34,346 bases of DNA, from positions 1 through 34,346 of the forward strand of contig NZ_FMZV01000027.1 in NCBI RefSeq assembly GCF_900101475.1, read 5' to 3'. The translations under genes were made by a program, and so were the position numbers. The notes under the pieces were generated by a model. The model did no database searches and was not told the origin of the DNA. It worked only from the letters and a program-made list of their open reading frames with translations. Below, one piece after another: positions 16,141-24,396 of this stretch; within the stretch, counting starts at the first letter, position 1; every line of letters begins with the position of its first letter. Source of the stretch: Ruegeria marina (GTDB lineage Bacteria > Pseudomonadota > Alphaproteobacteria > Rhodobacterales > Rhodobacteraceae).

Positions 16141-17121
16141 TTACTGGCCCCGTATCTGGTTCAGCGCACCCATGACGCGTTCCAGACCTTCTTCGCCCAG
16201 CAGTTGCGCGTGGATCGGCGTAGACATTTCCACAAGCCGGTCGCGTTCACCGGGGGCCAGCTCGGTCACTGTGACGCCTGCCTCGGCAAAGCGCGCATCG
16301 ACCTGAGCCGCCCAGCCCGGAAGCCAGTCGCGGTTGGCTTTGAAGCCGGCGGCCAGCGCGGCGTCGATTGTGGCGCGCGCCTCATCCGAGAGACCGGCAT
16401 ACCAGTCTTCCGACACCATCACCGCGCGGAAGCTGGGGGCCAGCGCCGCAGGAGTGTAGTGGCGCAGGAATTCGGTGTGCCCTGTGCGGAGCGCCGAGTT
16501 CGGCGGGTTCACGTAGCCATCGACCACTCCCGTTTGCAGGGCGTTCGAGACCTCGGACCAATCAACGATGGTGGAACTGACGCCCAGAGCGCCGAAAAAA
16601 GCCACCTGGCCCTTGTTCAACGCGCGCATGCGCAGGCCCTGCAAATCTTCGACCGTGGCGACCGGCGTTTTGGTGTTAAAAAAGCCAGCATCGAGACCGC
16701 GCACGTTGAAGCCTGCGATCCGCACGCCGTTTTCCAGCAACGGGGAGTTCAGGTTCCCGAGCAGCTCGGTCCTGGCCATGACCGCGTCGAACTCTTCGGT
16801 GCTGGCAAAGAGGAAGGGCAGAATCGTCATGCGCAGGAGCGGGCTCATCGAGGCGGGGGCCGTCGCGGCCCCGAGATTGATGTGGATCAGGCCCTGGGTC
16901 GTCTGGCTCAGGCGCTCCTCTTCGTTACCGAGTGCGTTCGAGGGAAACACCTCGACCGTGAATCCGCCCGCCTCGGCGACCGGGCGGAACCCCTCGACGA
17001 AGGCAAATTCGCCGTTGGTCACGATGTCCTCGGCATCGTTCATCGCGATGCGGATGGTTTCGGCCGAAACAGGCAGGGCCAAGGTCGCGGCGATCAATGC
17101 CGACAGTGCAAGGTGTTTCAT
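16141..17121 (-). CDS. dctP: TRAP transporter solute-binding protein (DctP)
   Basis: 326 residues with a signal peptide (MKHLALSALIAATLALPVSA). Family features: FTVEVFPSNALGNEEERLSQ near residue 60, GLRMRALNKGQVAFFGALG with the conserved substrate-carboxylate Arg, and VVDGYVNPPNSAL. GGGAGG precedes the ATG. It binds the substrate in the periplasm and delivers it to DctQM. The neighbouring deacylase suggests the ligand may be an N-acyl-D-amino acid or related carboxylate, which is inference only. It follows dctM with 19 bp between. Confidence 0.93.
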   Translation of the reverse strand: MKHLALSALIAATLALPVSAETIRIAMNDAEDIVTNGEFAFVEGFRPVAEAGGFTVEVFPSNALGNEEERLSQTTQGLIHINLGAATAPASMSPLLRMTILPFLFASTEEFDAVMARTELLGNLNSPLLENGVRIAGFNVRGLDAGFFNTKTPVATVEDLQGLRMRALNKGQVAFFGALGVSSTIVDWSEVSNALQTGVVDGYVNPPNSALRTGHTEFLRHYTPAALAPSFRAVMVSEDWYAGLSDEARATIDAALAAGFKANRDWLPGWAAQVDARFAEAGVTVTELAPGERDRLVEMSTPIHAQLLGEEGLERVMGALNQIRGQ

Positions 17122-17140
17122 TTCATTTCCTCCCGTTGTG

Positions 17141-18424
17141 TTAGAGAAGCCCGAGCGACCGGGGCAGCCAAAGTGTGATTTCGGAAAAAAGCGTCAGGAT
17201 CAGCAGCAGGGCGATCTGGGCGGTCAGGAAAGGGGCGACGGCCCGGACCAGAGACCAGTAATTCACGCTTGTCACTGTCGAGATGATGATGAGGACGCCC
17301 CCGAAGGGCGGGCTGAGGAGTCCGAGCGTGATGTTGAAACAGATCACGATCCCCAGATGAACCGGATCGGCGCCCATTTCGAGGGCGACGGGTACCAGGA
17401 TCGGCGCGAGAAGCGCGACGGCGGCTTTCACGTCCATGACCATGCCGGCGAGCAGGAAGACCACATTTATTGCGATCAGATAGCCGACCGGCCCGAGGCC
17501 CAGCTCGGCCACTTCCTCGCCGAGGCGGCGCGGCAGCTGGTAAAGGGCCGCGAGATAGGAGAAGGCGGCGATTGCGCAGAGGATCACGAACACCGCCCCC
17601 AGCATCACGGCGGTACGCTCGCCAGCCTTGACGATCCCGGCCCAGTCCAGTTCGCCGCGGGCGATCCCGATGCCCATCGCCGCCAGAACTGCCACGGCGG
17701 CGGATTCGGCAGGGGTGGCGAAACCGAACAGGACGCCGCCCAGAATGATCAGCGGCAAGGACAGGGCGGGCAGGGCATGCCAGAGCGCCGGACCGAGTCG
17801 CGGGACAGCGATCCCGGCACCGCCCGGGTGATCGTCGCGGCGCGCGAACCACGCGTTCATCGCCATTAGCACGGCGGCCAGCAAGAGCCCCGGCATCACC
17901 CCGGCCGCGAAGAGCGCGGGAACCGACGCGCCCATGAGCGCGCCGTAAAAGATCAGGATCACGCTGGGCGGGATGATCGGGCCGATGATCGACGAGGCCG
18001 CCGTGACCGCCGCCGCATAGGTTTCGGTGTAGCCGCGCTCGCGCATTGCGGGAACGAGCGTGTTCGACATGGCCGCCGCATCGGCCACTGCCGAGCCCGA
18101 GACACCGGCAAAGAACACGCTTGCCATGATGTTCACATGCCCCAAGCCGCCCTTGAAACGACCAACCAGGGCCATCGCGAGGTCGATCAGCGCCCGGGTG
18201 ACGCCGCCGCGGTTCATGAGATCGCCCGTCAGCACGAAGAGCGGCATCGCCAGGAACGCGAACACGTCGAGCTGGCTGAAGACACGCTGCGGCAGGATCG
18301 CGAGGAAGTCGCTCGATCCGCCGGCGACGAAGCTCAGTACCGAGGCCGCGCCGACCACATAAGCAATCGCGCCGCCTGCCAGCAGGCCGAGAATGCTTAG
18401 TGCCAGGATCAGGAAAAACAGCAT
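17141..18424 (-). CDS. dctM: TRAP transporter large permease (DctM)
   Basis: 427 residues from the ATG at 18424, which begins the first helix (MLFFLILALSILGLLAGGA). About 12 membrane segments; signatures include FLAMPLFVLTGDLMNRGG, SGSAVADAAAMSNTLVPAM, SIIGPIIPPSVILIFYG and VFLLAGMVMDVKAAVALLAP. It is the Na+-coupled membrane component of the TRAP carrier. It is the first gene of the operon, so the order is M-P-Q, not the more usual P-Q-M. Transcription starts divergently from the LysR gene, with 108 bp between them. Confidence 0.93.
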   Translation of the reverse strand: MLFFLILALSILGLLAGGAIAYVVGAASVLSFVAGGSSDFLAILPQRVFSQLDVFAFLAMPLFVLTGDLMNRGGVTRALIDLAMALVGRFKGGLGHVNIMASVFFAGVSGSAVADAAAMSNTLVPAMRERGYTETYAAAVTAASSIIGPIIPPSVILIFYGALMGASVPALFAAGVMPGLLLAAVLMAMNAWFARRDDHPGGAGIAVPRLGPALWHALPALSLPLIILGGVLFGFATPAESAAVAVLAAMGIGIARGELDWAGIVKAGERTAVMLGAVFVILCAIAAFSYLAALYQLPRRLGEEVAELGLGPVGYLIAINVVFLLAGMVMDVKAAVALLAPILVPVALEMGADPVHLGIVICFNITLGLLSPPFGGVLIIISTVTSVNYWSLVRAVAPFLTAQIALLLILTLFSEITLWLPRSLGLL

Positions 18425-18471
18425 GCCACATCCGTGTGAAAATCCACATAGTAAACACAATTCGAATGTAA

Positions 18472-18520
18472 AATCCGCGTCCAATGCTTAATATGCGGAT
18501 TAAAATGCAAGTTTCGCATA
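18472..18520. promoter_or_regulatory. Candidate LysR operator between dctM and the lysR gene
   Basis: In the 108-bp divergent gap, AATCCGC (18472-18478) is repeated inverted as GCGGATT (18495-18501) with a 16-bp spacer. TATGCG (18492-18497) is mirrored by CGCATA (18515-18520). Overlapping dyads in a divergent LysR gap are what an autoregulatory/activation site would look like. No footprint evidence is available. Confidence 0.45.
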
Positions 18521-18532
18521 AAGGGGCGAGGC

Positions 18533-19495
18533 ATGGATATCGGCTGGATCGAAGACCTGATTGCTCTTGAAGAGCATCGGACGCTGGCTCAGGCGGCAGC
18601 GGCGCGCCATGTCACGCAACCAGCCTTTTCGCGCAGGATCGCGGCCATAGAGGAATGGTGCGGGGCGACTCTGGTGGACCGCTCGCGCCGCCCGTTGCGC
18701 CTGCGTCCAGAGGCGCAATCACTTCTGCCCGATCTGCGCAGCGCGGCCTCGAGCCTGAACCAACTGCGCGAGGATTTGCGGCGCTCGCAAGCCGAGGGCG
18801 CGCGGATGATCATCGCGGCGCAGCACAGTCTGGCCATCTCGCTGATGCCATGGCTCTATGCCCAGCTCGATGCATCGCTGCCCTCTGCCATGGTGCGTTT
18901 GCGCTCGCTGAACCGCTCGGATGGGCTCGTGCTGCTGCTTACCGGCGCGGCGGATGTGCTGATCTGTCACGAAACCGACCGTCATCCGCTGGCCCTTGGC
19001 GCGATTGATGTCGAGCGTTTGTGGTTGGAGGAGGACTGGCTGGTGCCCGTCTCTGGGGATCGTGCCCTGGCGGGCCGCGTCAGCGAAGCTGTTGCCAGTG
19101 GTACTGCGCTCGACCTGCCCGCCGTTCTTTATCCGACGGATTCGTTCCTCGGGCGAGTTCTGCGCGACGAATGCTTGCCGATTCTGCCGCAGGGGCTGAC
19201 GGTATCAGCCCGGATCGAGACCGCCCTGACTCCCGCCGTCGCCCGTCTGGTGGCGGGGCGTTCGCTTGCGTGCTGGCTGCCGAAATCCATGATCGAGCAC
19301 GACCTGAAGGCAGGCATCGTTTTTTCGTTGGAGGAAGATCTGGGAACCGTGCCCCTCAGGGCCAATGCGGTCCGGACCTTCGGCCGCACCAGTTCCAGCA
19401 CGGACCGGCTTTGGGATTGCCTGAAAAGAACGGTCCGTCGGGATCCGTCGTTCGGTCAGCCCGGAGAATTGGGACGATCTCCTCGCAATTCTTGA
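18533..19495 (+). CDS. LysR-family transcriptional regulator
   Basis: 320 residues. The winged HTH is at residues 1-60 (WIEDLIALEEHRTLAQAAAA, then HVTQPAFSRRIAAIEEWCG and LVDRS). The C-terminal ligand-binding half has the usual two-lobed periplasmic-protein-like pattern (IIAAQHSLAISLMPWLYAQL, WLVPVSGDRALAG, and TPAVARLVAGRSLACWLPKS). GGGGCGAGG precedes the ATG. Being divergent from the TRAP/deacylase/desulfhydrase operon, it most likely controls that operon in response to its substrate or a product. Confidence 0.92.
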   Translation: MDIGWIEDLIALEEHRTLAQAAAARHVTQPAFSRRIAAIEEWCGATLVDRSRRPLRLRPEAQSLLPDLRSAASSLNQLREDLRRSQAEGARMIIAAQHSLAISLMPWLYAQLDASLPSAMVRLRSLNRSDGLVLLLTGAADVLICHETDRHPLALGAIDVERLWLEEDWLVPVSGDRALAGRVSEAVASGTALDLPAVLYPTDSFLGRVLRDECLPILPQGLTVSARIETALTPAVARLVAGRSLACWLPKSMIEHDLKAGIVFSLEEDLGTVPLRANAVRTFGRTSSSTDRLWDCLKRTVRRDPSFGQPGELGRSPRNS

Positions 19496-19793
19496 CAAGG
19501 CGCTCTGGTCCCTTCCCTGGCGGTCATGCAAGGGGAACCGGCTTGGGCCGGGCAGGGGCTTTCTCGGGTTGCTCGTGGCATGAGGACCCGTTTGATTGGC
19601 AGTGCATGATCGGCCTTTGGACCATCCTGACGACGGTTTCAGAGTTCGGCGGGCGGTCGCCCGCAGTGGTCGCCCTGTGCGAAAATAGCTCTTGATCCCA
19701 CCGATTGATTAATTTTTATGCAAGTGCCTGACGGGAGGGCGCGCGCGGTGCGTCTTGGCTTGCCCTGCCTGCATCTGGCTGTGAAATGGCGCC
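19496..19793 (+). other. Upstream region of nasT, no gene seen
   Basis: About 300 bp between lysR and nasT. No sensible ORF. A TTGATC at 19692-19697 with TTTATG 17 bp later in an AT-rich patch (19700-19720) is a possible sigma-70-like promoter for nasTS. I looked for a sigma-54 GG-N10-GC element and did not find a good one. Confidence 0.35.
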
Positions 19794-20378
19794 ATGCCAG
19801 ACCGCATGACCATCGTCGTTGTCGAAGAGGACCGGGACCGCGCAATCGCCATCGTCGATGCGCTTCATGCCTCGGGGTCCTATGACGTGCATGTCATCGG
19901 CAATCATTCCAGCCTTGCCCGGCGTATCGCCGCCCTTGCTCCGGACGTGGTGCTGATCGACATCGACAACCCCACCCGCGACATGCTTGAGGAACTTACG
20001 CTGGCCTCGGGTCCGCTGGAGCGGCCCGTGGCCATGTTCGTCTCCGGCGCGGCCGGCGGTCTGGCGCGCGAAGCGGTGGAGGCGGGGCTTTCGGCCTATG
20101 TCGTGGACGGGCTGAAACCCGAGCGGCTGAAGCCGGTGCTGGATGCTGCCATTGCGCGGTTCCAGATCGTCCGGCAGATGCGCAGCGAACTGGCCGAAAC
20201 CCGCCGCGCCCTGGAGGAACGCAAGGTCATTGATCGCGCCAAAGGCCTATTGATGAAGGCCCGCGGTCTGCAGGAGGAAGAAGCCTACGCGCTGCTGCGC
20301 AAGGCCGCGATGGATCAGGGCCGGCGCGTGGCCGAGGTGGCCGAGGCGCTGGTCACGGCTTCGGGACTTTTGTCATGA
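19794..20378 (+). CDS. nasT: NasT: ANTAR-domain antitermination regulator of nitrate assimilation
   Basis: 194 residues. An N-terminal receiver-like domain (IVVVEEDRDRA with acidic residues at 11-13, LIDIDNP with D56, FVSG, K113 region) is followed by a coiled segment and a C-terminal ANTAR domain (about 132-190, ERKVIDRAKGLLMKARGL and EEEAYALLRKAAM). ANTAR domains bind RNA with paired hexaloop hairpins and prevent formation of a terminator. NasT is held inactive by NasS when nitrate is absent. The stop overlaps the nasS start by 4 bp. A leader with the expected RNA layout lies at 21661-21773, before nrtA. Confidence 0.93.
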   Translation: MPDRMTIVVVEEDRDRAIAIVDALHASGSYDVHVIGNHSSLARRIAALAPDVVLIDIDNPTRDMLEELTLASGPLERPVAMFVSGAAGGLAREAVEAGLSAYVVDGLKPERLKPVLDAAIARFQIVRQMRSELAETRRALEERKVIDRAKGLLMKARGLQEEEAYALLRKAAMDQGRRVAEVAEALVTASGLLS

Positions 20379-21547
20379 AGACCGTCACCCTTCCTGTCGC
20401 CTATGTGCCGCTGGTGGACGCCGCGCCGCTGATCGTCGCCTGCGAAATGGGCTTCGCCCACGAAGAGGGGATCGAACTGGATCTTGTCGCCGCCCCTTCA
20501 TGGTCCTCGGTGCGCGACATGCTGGCGTTCGGTCGGGTGGATGCAGCGCATCTACTATCGCCGGTGCCCGTTGCCATGGCGCTGGGGCTGGGTGGTGTTG
20601 CACGACCGCTCGCGGCGGTCTCTGTCCTCTCGGTCAACGGCAACGTGATAGGTGTCGGCCCGGCTCTGGAAGCGCGTCTGCGCGGCATCGGCTACACGTT
20701 CGATTTCGCGGATGCTGCCGGTGCGGCAGCGGCGCTGGCCCGCGTGGCGGATCGGCCGCTGGTCTTTGGCGTTCCATTTCCCTTCTCGATGCATGTCGAA
20801 TTGCTGCACTACTGGCTCGAAGCCTCCAACCTGTCGCGCGTGGGGTTCGAGGTGCGCACGGTACCGCCGCCGCTGATGGCGCAGGCACTGGCAGCGGGCG
20901 ACGTCGATGCCTTCTGCGTCGGCGAGCCCTGGGGGTCCGTGGCTGTCGAGAAATGCTCCGGCGCGCTGCTTCTGCCGGGTAAGGCGATCTGGGCGTTCGC
21001 GCCGGAAAAGGTGCTGGCCGTGCGCACGGACTGGGCCGAGACCGAGCCGCACCTGCTGGGCAAGCTGATGCGCGCGGTCTGGCGGGCAGGGCGCTGGCTG
21101 AACGCGCCAGAGCGGCGGACATCGGTGGCCGAGATTCTCTCCAAGAAAGCCTACCTCGACCTTCCCTCAGAGGTGATCGACCGGGCGTTGACCGGGCATT
21201 TCACCGTGTCGGGTCAAGGCGAACAAAGGCAGGTCGAAGGTTTCATCGAGTTTCACGACGGGGTGGCGAACTTTCCCTGGCGCAGCCAGGCGAAGTGGAT
21301 CGCACACCGTCTGGCCACCCGCTACGGGCTCGATCCGGCCACCGCGAGGGCGAAGGCGGGAGAGGTCTTTCGCAGCGACATCTACCGCCGCGAGATGTCG
21401 GCGACGCATGTCGATTTCCCCGGCGCATCGGAAAAGCTTGAAGGCTCGATTCGCCAAGCCACGGCCGTCGCCTCGCAGAAAGGACAGCTCTCGCTGCTGC
21501 CGGATGCCTTCTTCGACGGGCGTATTTTTGATCCAGACAAGGTGTAG
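20375..21547 (+). CDS. nasS: NasS: cytoplasmic nitrate sensor, NrtA/CmpA-like
   Basis: 390 residues related to NrtA-type nitrate-binding proteins ([61 protein letters not shown]) but with no signal peptide, so it is cytoplasmic. Family knowledge: NasS binds NasT without nitrate and releases it when nitrate binds. Translationally coupled to nasT by a 4-bp overlap. It parallels the exported NrtA at 21823 over most of its length; both have the FCVGEPW/YCVGEPW strand. A hairpin begins 7 bp after the stop codon. Confidence 0.93.
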   Translation: MKTVTLPVAYVPLVDAAPLIVACEMGFAHEEGIELDLVAAPSWSSVRDMLAFGRVDAAHLLSPVPVAMALGLGGVARPLAAVSVLSVNGNVIGVGPALEARLRGIGYTFDFADAAGAAAALARVADRPLVFGVPFPFSMHVELLHYWLEASNLSRVGFEVRTVPPPLMAQALAAGDVDAFCVGEPWGSVAVEKCSGALLLPGKAIWAFAPEKVLAVRTDWAETEPHLLGKLMRAVWRAGRWLNAPERRTSVAEILSKKAYLDLPSEVIDRALTGHFTVSGQGEQRQVEGFIEFHDGVANFPWRSQAKWIAHRLATRYGLDPATARAKAGEVFRSDIYRREMSATHVDFPGASEKLEGSIRQATAVASQKGQLSLLPDAFFDGRIFDPDKV

Positions 21548-21553
21548 TGCCAA

Positions 21554-21576
21554 AAAATGCGGCAGTGCAGCATTTT
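21554..21576 (+). terminator. Hairpin directly after nasS
   Basis: AAAATGC (21554-21560) pairs with GCATTTT (21570-21576) around a 9-nt loop, just past the nasS stop. The T run is part of the stem, so it may be a weak terminator or a 3'-end stabiliser for nasTS. Read-through into the nrt leader would remain possible. Confidence 0.3.
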
Positions 21577-21660
21577 GCCGGGGTTGAATCGGGTTCCGGA
21601 GCCATTCCGCTCGAAAAACCCTTTGATCGAAGCGCGGGTTTGACTGATGAATGGGTAGAA

Positions 21661-21680
21661 GGCGCGCAATGGAGTGCGCC
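21661..21680 (+). promoter_or_regulatory. ANTAR target hairpin P1 in the nrtA leader
   Basis: GGCGCGC (21661-21667) pairs with GTGCGCC (21674-21680), with one G-U wobble, closing the hexaloop AATGGA (21668-21673). A at loop position 1 and G at position 4 match the known ANTAR-protein RNA target. It lies 39 nt before the terminator and 142 nt before the nrtA start. Predicted binding site of NasT together with P2. Confidence 0.72.
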
Positions 21681-21712
21681 TCGCGAAATTCTCCCGCAGA
21701 CTGGGATTATCC

Positions 21713-21726
21713 GAGCAACGCCGCTC
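21713..21726 (+). promoter_or_regulatory. ANTAR target hairpin P2, overlapping the terminator arm
   Basis: GAGC (21713-21716) pairs with GCTC (21723-21726), closing the hexaloop AACGCC (21717-21722), again with A at position 1 and G at position 4. Bases 21720-21725 are also the outer 5' arm of the terminator, so P2 and the full terminator exclude each other. The stem is only 4 bp, as expected for a hairpin that needs NasT to be stabilised. Confidence 0.68.
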
Positions 21727-21773
21727 ACTCTTCGTTCAGACAGAACGAAAAGTGCAGCGGCTTTTTGCGTTTT
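21720..21773 (+). terminator. Leader terminator (attenuator) before nrtA
   Basis: GCCGCT (21720-21725) pairs with AGCGGC (21756-21761), then CACT with AGTG, then TTCGTTC with GAACGAA around an AGACA loop; a run TTTTTGCGTTTT follows. This is a long intrinsic terminator 50-60 nt before nrtA. It should stop transcription of the nitrate operon unless NasT captures hairpins P1 and P2. Confidence 0.85.
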
Positions 21774-21822
21774 GGGGCTTCTCCCTCCCCAGGCGCGCAG
21801 ACGAACAAAAGGAAAGAAGGAC

Positions 21823-23190
21823 ATGAAGTCTATCCTCTTTGGCCTCGCGGCCTCCACCGCTCTCGTCAGCCCGGCCTTCGCCGAGATGCTGGAGCTTGAA
21901 AAGGACGAGCTGACCTTCGGGTTCATCAAGCTTACTGACATGGCCCCGCTCGCCGTGGCCTACGAACGGGGCTATTTCCTCGAAGAGGGCCTGTTCGTGA
22001 CCCTCGAGGCGCAGGCCAACTGGAAGGTGCTGCTGGACGGCGTGATCGGTGGCCAACTGGACGGCGCGCATATGCTGGCCGGTCAGCCGCTGGCCGCCAC
22101 CATCGGTTTCGGCACCGAGGCGCATATCATCACTCCCTTTTCGATGGACCTGAATGGCAACGGCATAACCGTGTCGAACGAGGTTTGGGAGAAGATGCTG
22201 CCGCATATCCCCAAGATGGATGATGGCCGCCCGCAGCACCCGATCAGCGCCTCTGCACTTGCCCCGGTGGTCGAGGAGTTCAAGGCCGAGGGCAAGCCCT
22301 TCAACATGGGCATGGTCTTTCCGGTGTCCACCCATAACTATGAGCTGCGCTACTGGCTGGCGGCCGGTGGTCTGCACCCCGGCTACTACAGCCCTGAAAA
22401 CGTCACCGGGCAGATTGGCGCCGATGTGTTCCTGTCCGTGACCCCACCGCCGCAGATGCCTGCCACCCTCGAGGCCGGCACCATCTCCGGATACTGCGTA
22501 GGCGAGCCCTGGAACCAGCAGGCGGTATTCAAGGGGATCGGCGTCCCGGTCATTACCGATTACCAGTTGTGGAAGAACAACCCCGAGAAGGTCTTCGGCA
22601 TAACCGCGGAGTTTGCCGAGCAGTACCCGAACACCACGTTGGCCGTGACCAAGGCACTGATCCGCGCCGCGATCTGGCTGGACGAGAACGACAACGCCAA
22701 TCGCCCCGAGGCGGTGCAGATCCTGTCGCGGCCCGAGTACGTGGGCGCCGATTACGATGTCATTGCCAACTCGATGACCGGCTTCTTCGAGTTCGAAAAG
22801 GGTGACAAGCGGGACATCCCCGATTTCAACGTCTTCTTTCGCTACAACGCGACTTACCCCTACTACTCGGACGCGGTCTGGTACCTGACCCAGATGCGCC
22901 GCTGGGGCCAGATCTCCGAGGCCAAGCCGGATAGCTGGTACGCCGAGGTCGCCAAGTCGGTCTACCGACCCGACATCTACCTGCAGGCCGCGCGGATGCT
23001 GGTCGATGAGGGGCTGGCCAACGAGGCCGATTTCCCCTGGGAAAGCGACGGCTACAAGGAGCCGACCCCGGCGGCCGACATCATCGACGGCATTCCCTAC
23101 GACGGCCGCACGCCCAACGCCTACCTCGACAGCCTGCCGATCGGCCTGAAGGGCGAGCAGACCGTCGTCGGCACCGAGGTAAAGAGCTGA
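21823..23190 (+). CDS. nrtA: Nitrate/nitrite ABC transporter substrate-binding protein
   Basis: 455 residues from the ATG at 21823 (GGAAAGAAGG upstream). The frame is open further 5' through the leader, but that part is not coding. A signal peptide ([20 protein letters not shown]) is followed by the NrtA/CmpA core: [71 protein letters not shown], and the C-terminal Trp/Tyr-rich [19 protein letters not shown]. It captures nitrate or nitrite in the periplasm for NrtBC. First gene after the ANTAR-controlled terminator. Confidence 0.94.
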   Translation: MKSILFGLAASTALVSPAFAEMLELEKDELTFGFIKLTDMAPLAVAYERGYFLEEGLFVTLEAQANWKVLLDGVIGGQLDGAHMLAGQPLAATIGFGTEAHIITPFSMDLNGNGITVSNEVWEKMLPHIPKMDDGRPQHPISASALAPVVEEFKAEGKPFNMGMVFPVSTHNYELRYWLAAGGLHPGYYSPENVTGQIGADVFLSVTPPPQMPATLEAGTISGYCVGEPWNQQAVFKGIGVPVITDYQLWKNNPEKVFGITAEFAEQYPNTTLAVTKALIRAAIWLDENDNANRPEAVQILSRPEYVGADYDVIANSMTGFFEFEKGDKRDIPDFNVFFRYNATYPYYSDAVWYLTQMRRWGQISEAKPDSWYAEVAKSVYRPDIYLQAARMLVDEGLANEADFPWESDGYKEPTPAADIIDGIPYDGRTPNAYLDSLPIGLKGEQTVVGTEVKS

Positions 23191-23197
23191 GCAGGCG

Positions 23198-23241
23198 GCT
23201 GGGCGGGACGGCGCGCGCGCAAGCACGACGCCCCGCCCAGC
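23198..23241 (+). repeat. Strong stem-loop between nrtA and nrtB
   Basis: GCTGGGCGGG (23198-23207) pairs perfectly over 10 bp with CCCGCCCAGC (23232-23241); the loop is rich in GC dinucleotides and no T run follows. A second small hairpin (CGGGG/CCCCG) follows near 23253-23271. Such elements after binding-protein genes commonly stabilise the upstream mRNA so that more binding protein than permease is made; that role is inferred. Confidence 0.65.
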
Positions 23242-23308
23242 GTGCCTGGCTCGGGGCGCTCCCGACCCCGGACGCCCAACACAACTCACCCTTCCGAGGA
23301 TCGCACCC

Positions 23309-24391
23309 ATGACAACCGTCGACCCGAATTTCACAGAGAGCGCCGACCGGGAAGCCCGCCGTGCGCGTCTCTTCACCCGCATCAATGCCGCCGACAAGTG
23401 GTTCCAGGTACTGGGGCTCAGCTGGATAACCCCGGCGATCAAGGCCCTGGCCGGCGACAACCCACGCGCCCAGATGAAGGAACTCTGGCGCCTTCTCGCC
23501 GTGCCGCTGCTGGCCATCGCGGGGTTCCTCGTGCTCTGGGGCACGCTGGCGCCGCAGGTGCAGACCTCGCTGGGCGCCGTGCCCGGGCCGGCCGCCGTTT
23601 GGGAAGAGGCCGTCAACCTGCACGCCGACGCGCTGGCCAAATCCGAGAAGCGCGAGAAATTCGAGGCGATGGTCGCCCAGCGTAACGAAAAGCTGATCGC
23701 GGCCGGCAAGTCGGACGAAGTCAAGGAGGTTGCCTATACCGGCGCTCCGAGCTTCTACGAGCAGATATGGACTTCGATCAAGACCGTCTTCTTCGGCTTC
23801 TTCATCGGCACCGTGATCGCCATCCCGCTGGGCATCATGGCGGGCCTGTCGCCCACCGCCAACGCGGCGCTGAACCCGCTGATCCAGATATTCAAGCCCG
23901 TCTCGCCGCTGGCCTGGCTGCCCATAGTGACCATGGTCGTCTCGGCGGTCTACGTGACCAATGACGGTTTCTTCGCCAAGTCCTTCCTGATCTCGGCCAT
24001 CACCGTGACGCTCTGTTCGATCTGGCCGACGATCATCAACACCGCACTGGGCGTGGCCTCGATCGACAAGGACCTGATCAACGTCTCCAAGGTGTTGAAG
24101 ATGGGCACCTGGACCAAGATCACCAAGCTGGTGCTGCCCTCGGCCCTGCCCTTGATCTTCACGGGTCTGCGTCTCTCGCTGGGCGTGGGCTGGATGGTGC
24201 TGATCGCTGCCGAGATGCTGGCGCAGAACCCCGGCCTGGGCAAGTTCGTCTGGGACGAGTTCCAGAACGGCTCCTCCTCGTCGCTCGCCAAGATCATGGT
24301 CGCGGTCTTCACCATCGGCATCATCGGCTTCCTGCTGGATCGCGTGATGTACGCGCTGCAGTCCCTCTTCACCTTCTCGAACCAACGGTGA
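23309..24391 (+). CDS. nrtB: Nitrate ABC transporter permease
   Basis: 360 residues. A cytoplasmic N-terminal tail leads into a first helix (LAVPLLAIAGFLVLWGTLAP). A ~75-residue charged loop (about 90-155) follows, then the BPD-type permease domain: TVFFGFFIGTVIAIPLGIMA, the LAWLPIVTMVVSAVYV helix, and the ABC-coupling region VLKMGTWTKITKLVLPSALP in place of the classic EAA motif. GAGGATCG precedes the ATG. The stop (24389-24391) overlaps the GTG alternative start of the ATPase gene and lies just before its ATG. Confidence 0.94.
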   Translation: MTTVDPNFTESADREARRARLFTRINAADKWFQVLGLSWITPAIKALAGDNPRAQMKELWRLLAVPLLAIAGFLVLWGTLAPQVQTSLGAVPGPAAVWEEAVNLHADALAKSEKREKFEAMVAQRNEKLIAAGKSDEVKEVAYTGAPSFYEQIWTSIKTVFFGFFIGTVIAIPLGIMAGLSPTANAALNPLIQIFKPVSPLAWLPIVTMVVSAVYVTNDGFFAKSFLISAITVTLCSIWPTIINTALGVASIDKDLINVSKVLKMGTWTKITKLVLPSALPLIFTGLRLSLGVGWMVLIAAEMLAQNPGLGKFVWDEFQNGSSSSLAKIMVAVFTIGIIGFLLDRVMYALQSLFTFSNQR

Positions 24392-24396
24392 TCCAG

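Noticed and set aside
19021-19695. Plus-strand frame overlapping lysR in another phase and running past it
   Set aside because: Shadow of the LysR gene with Arg/Pro/Gly-rich composition. No start signal.
19740-19790. Sigma-54-like TTGGC…TGC element before nasT
   Set aside because: The spacing between the GG and GC dinucleotides is wrong for a -24/-12 promoter.
21547-21822. Open frame extending nrtA upstream through the leader
   Set aside because: A signal peptide and strong ribosome site mark the start at 21823. The upstream part is better explained by the ANTAR hairpins and terminator.
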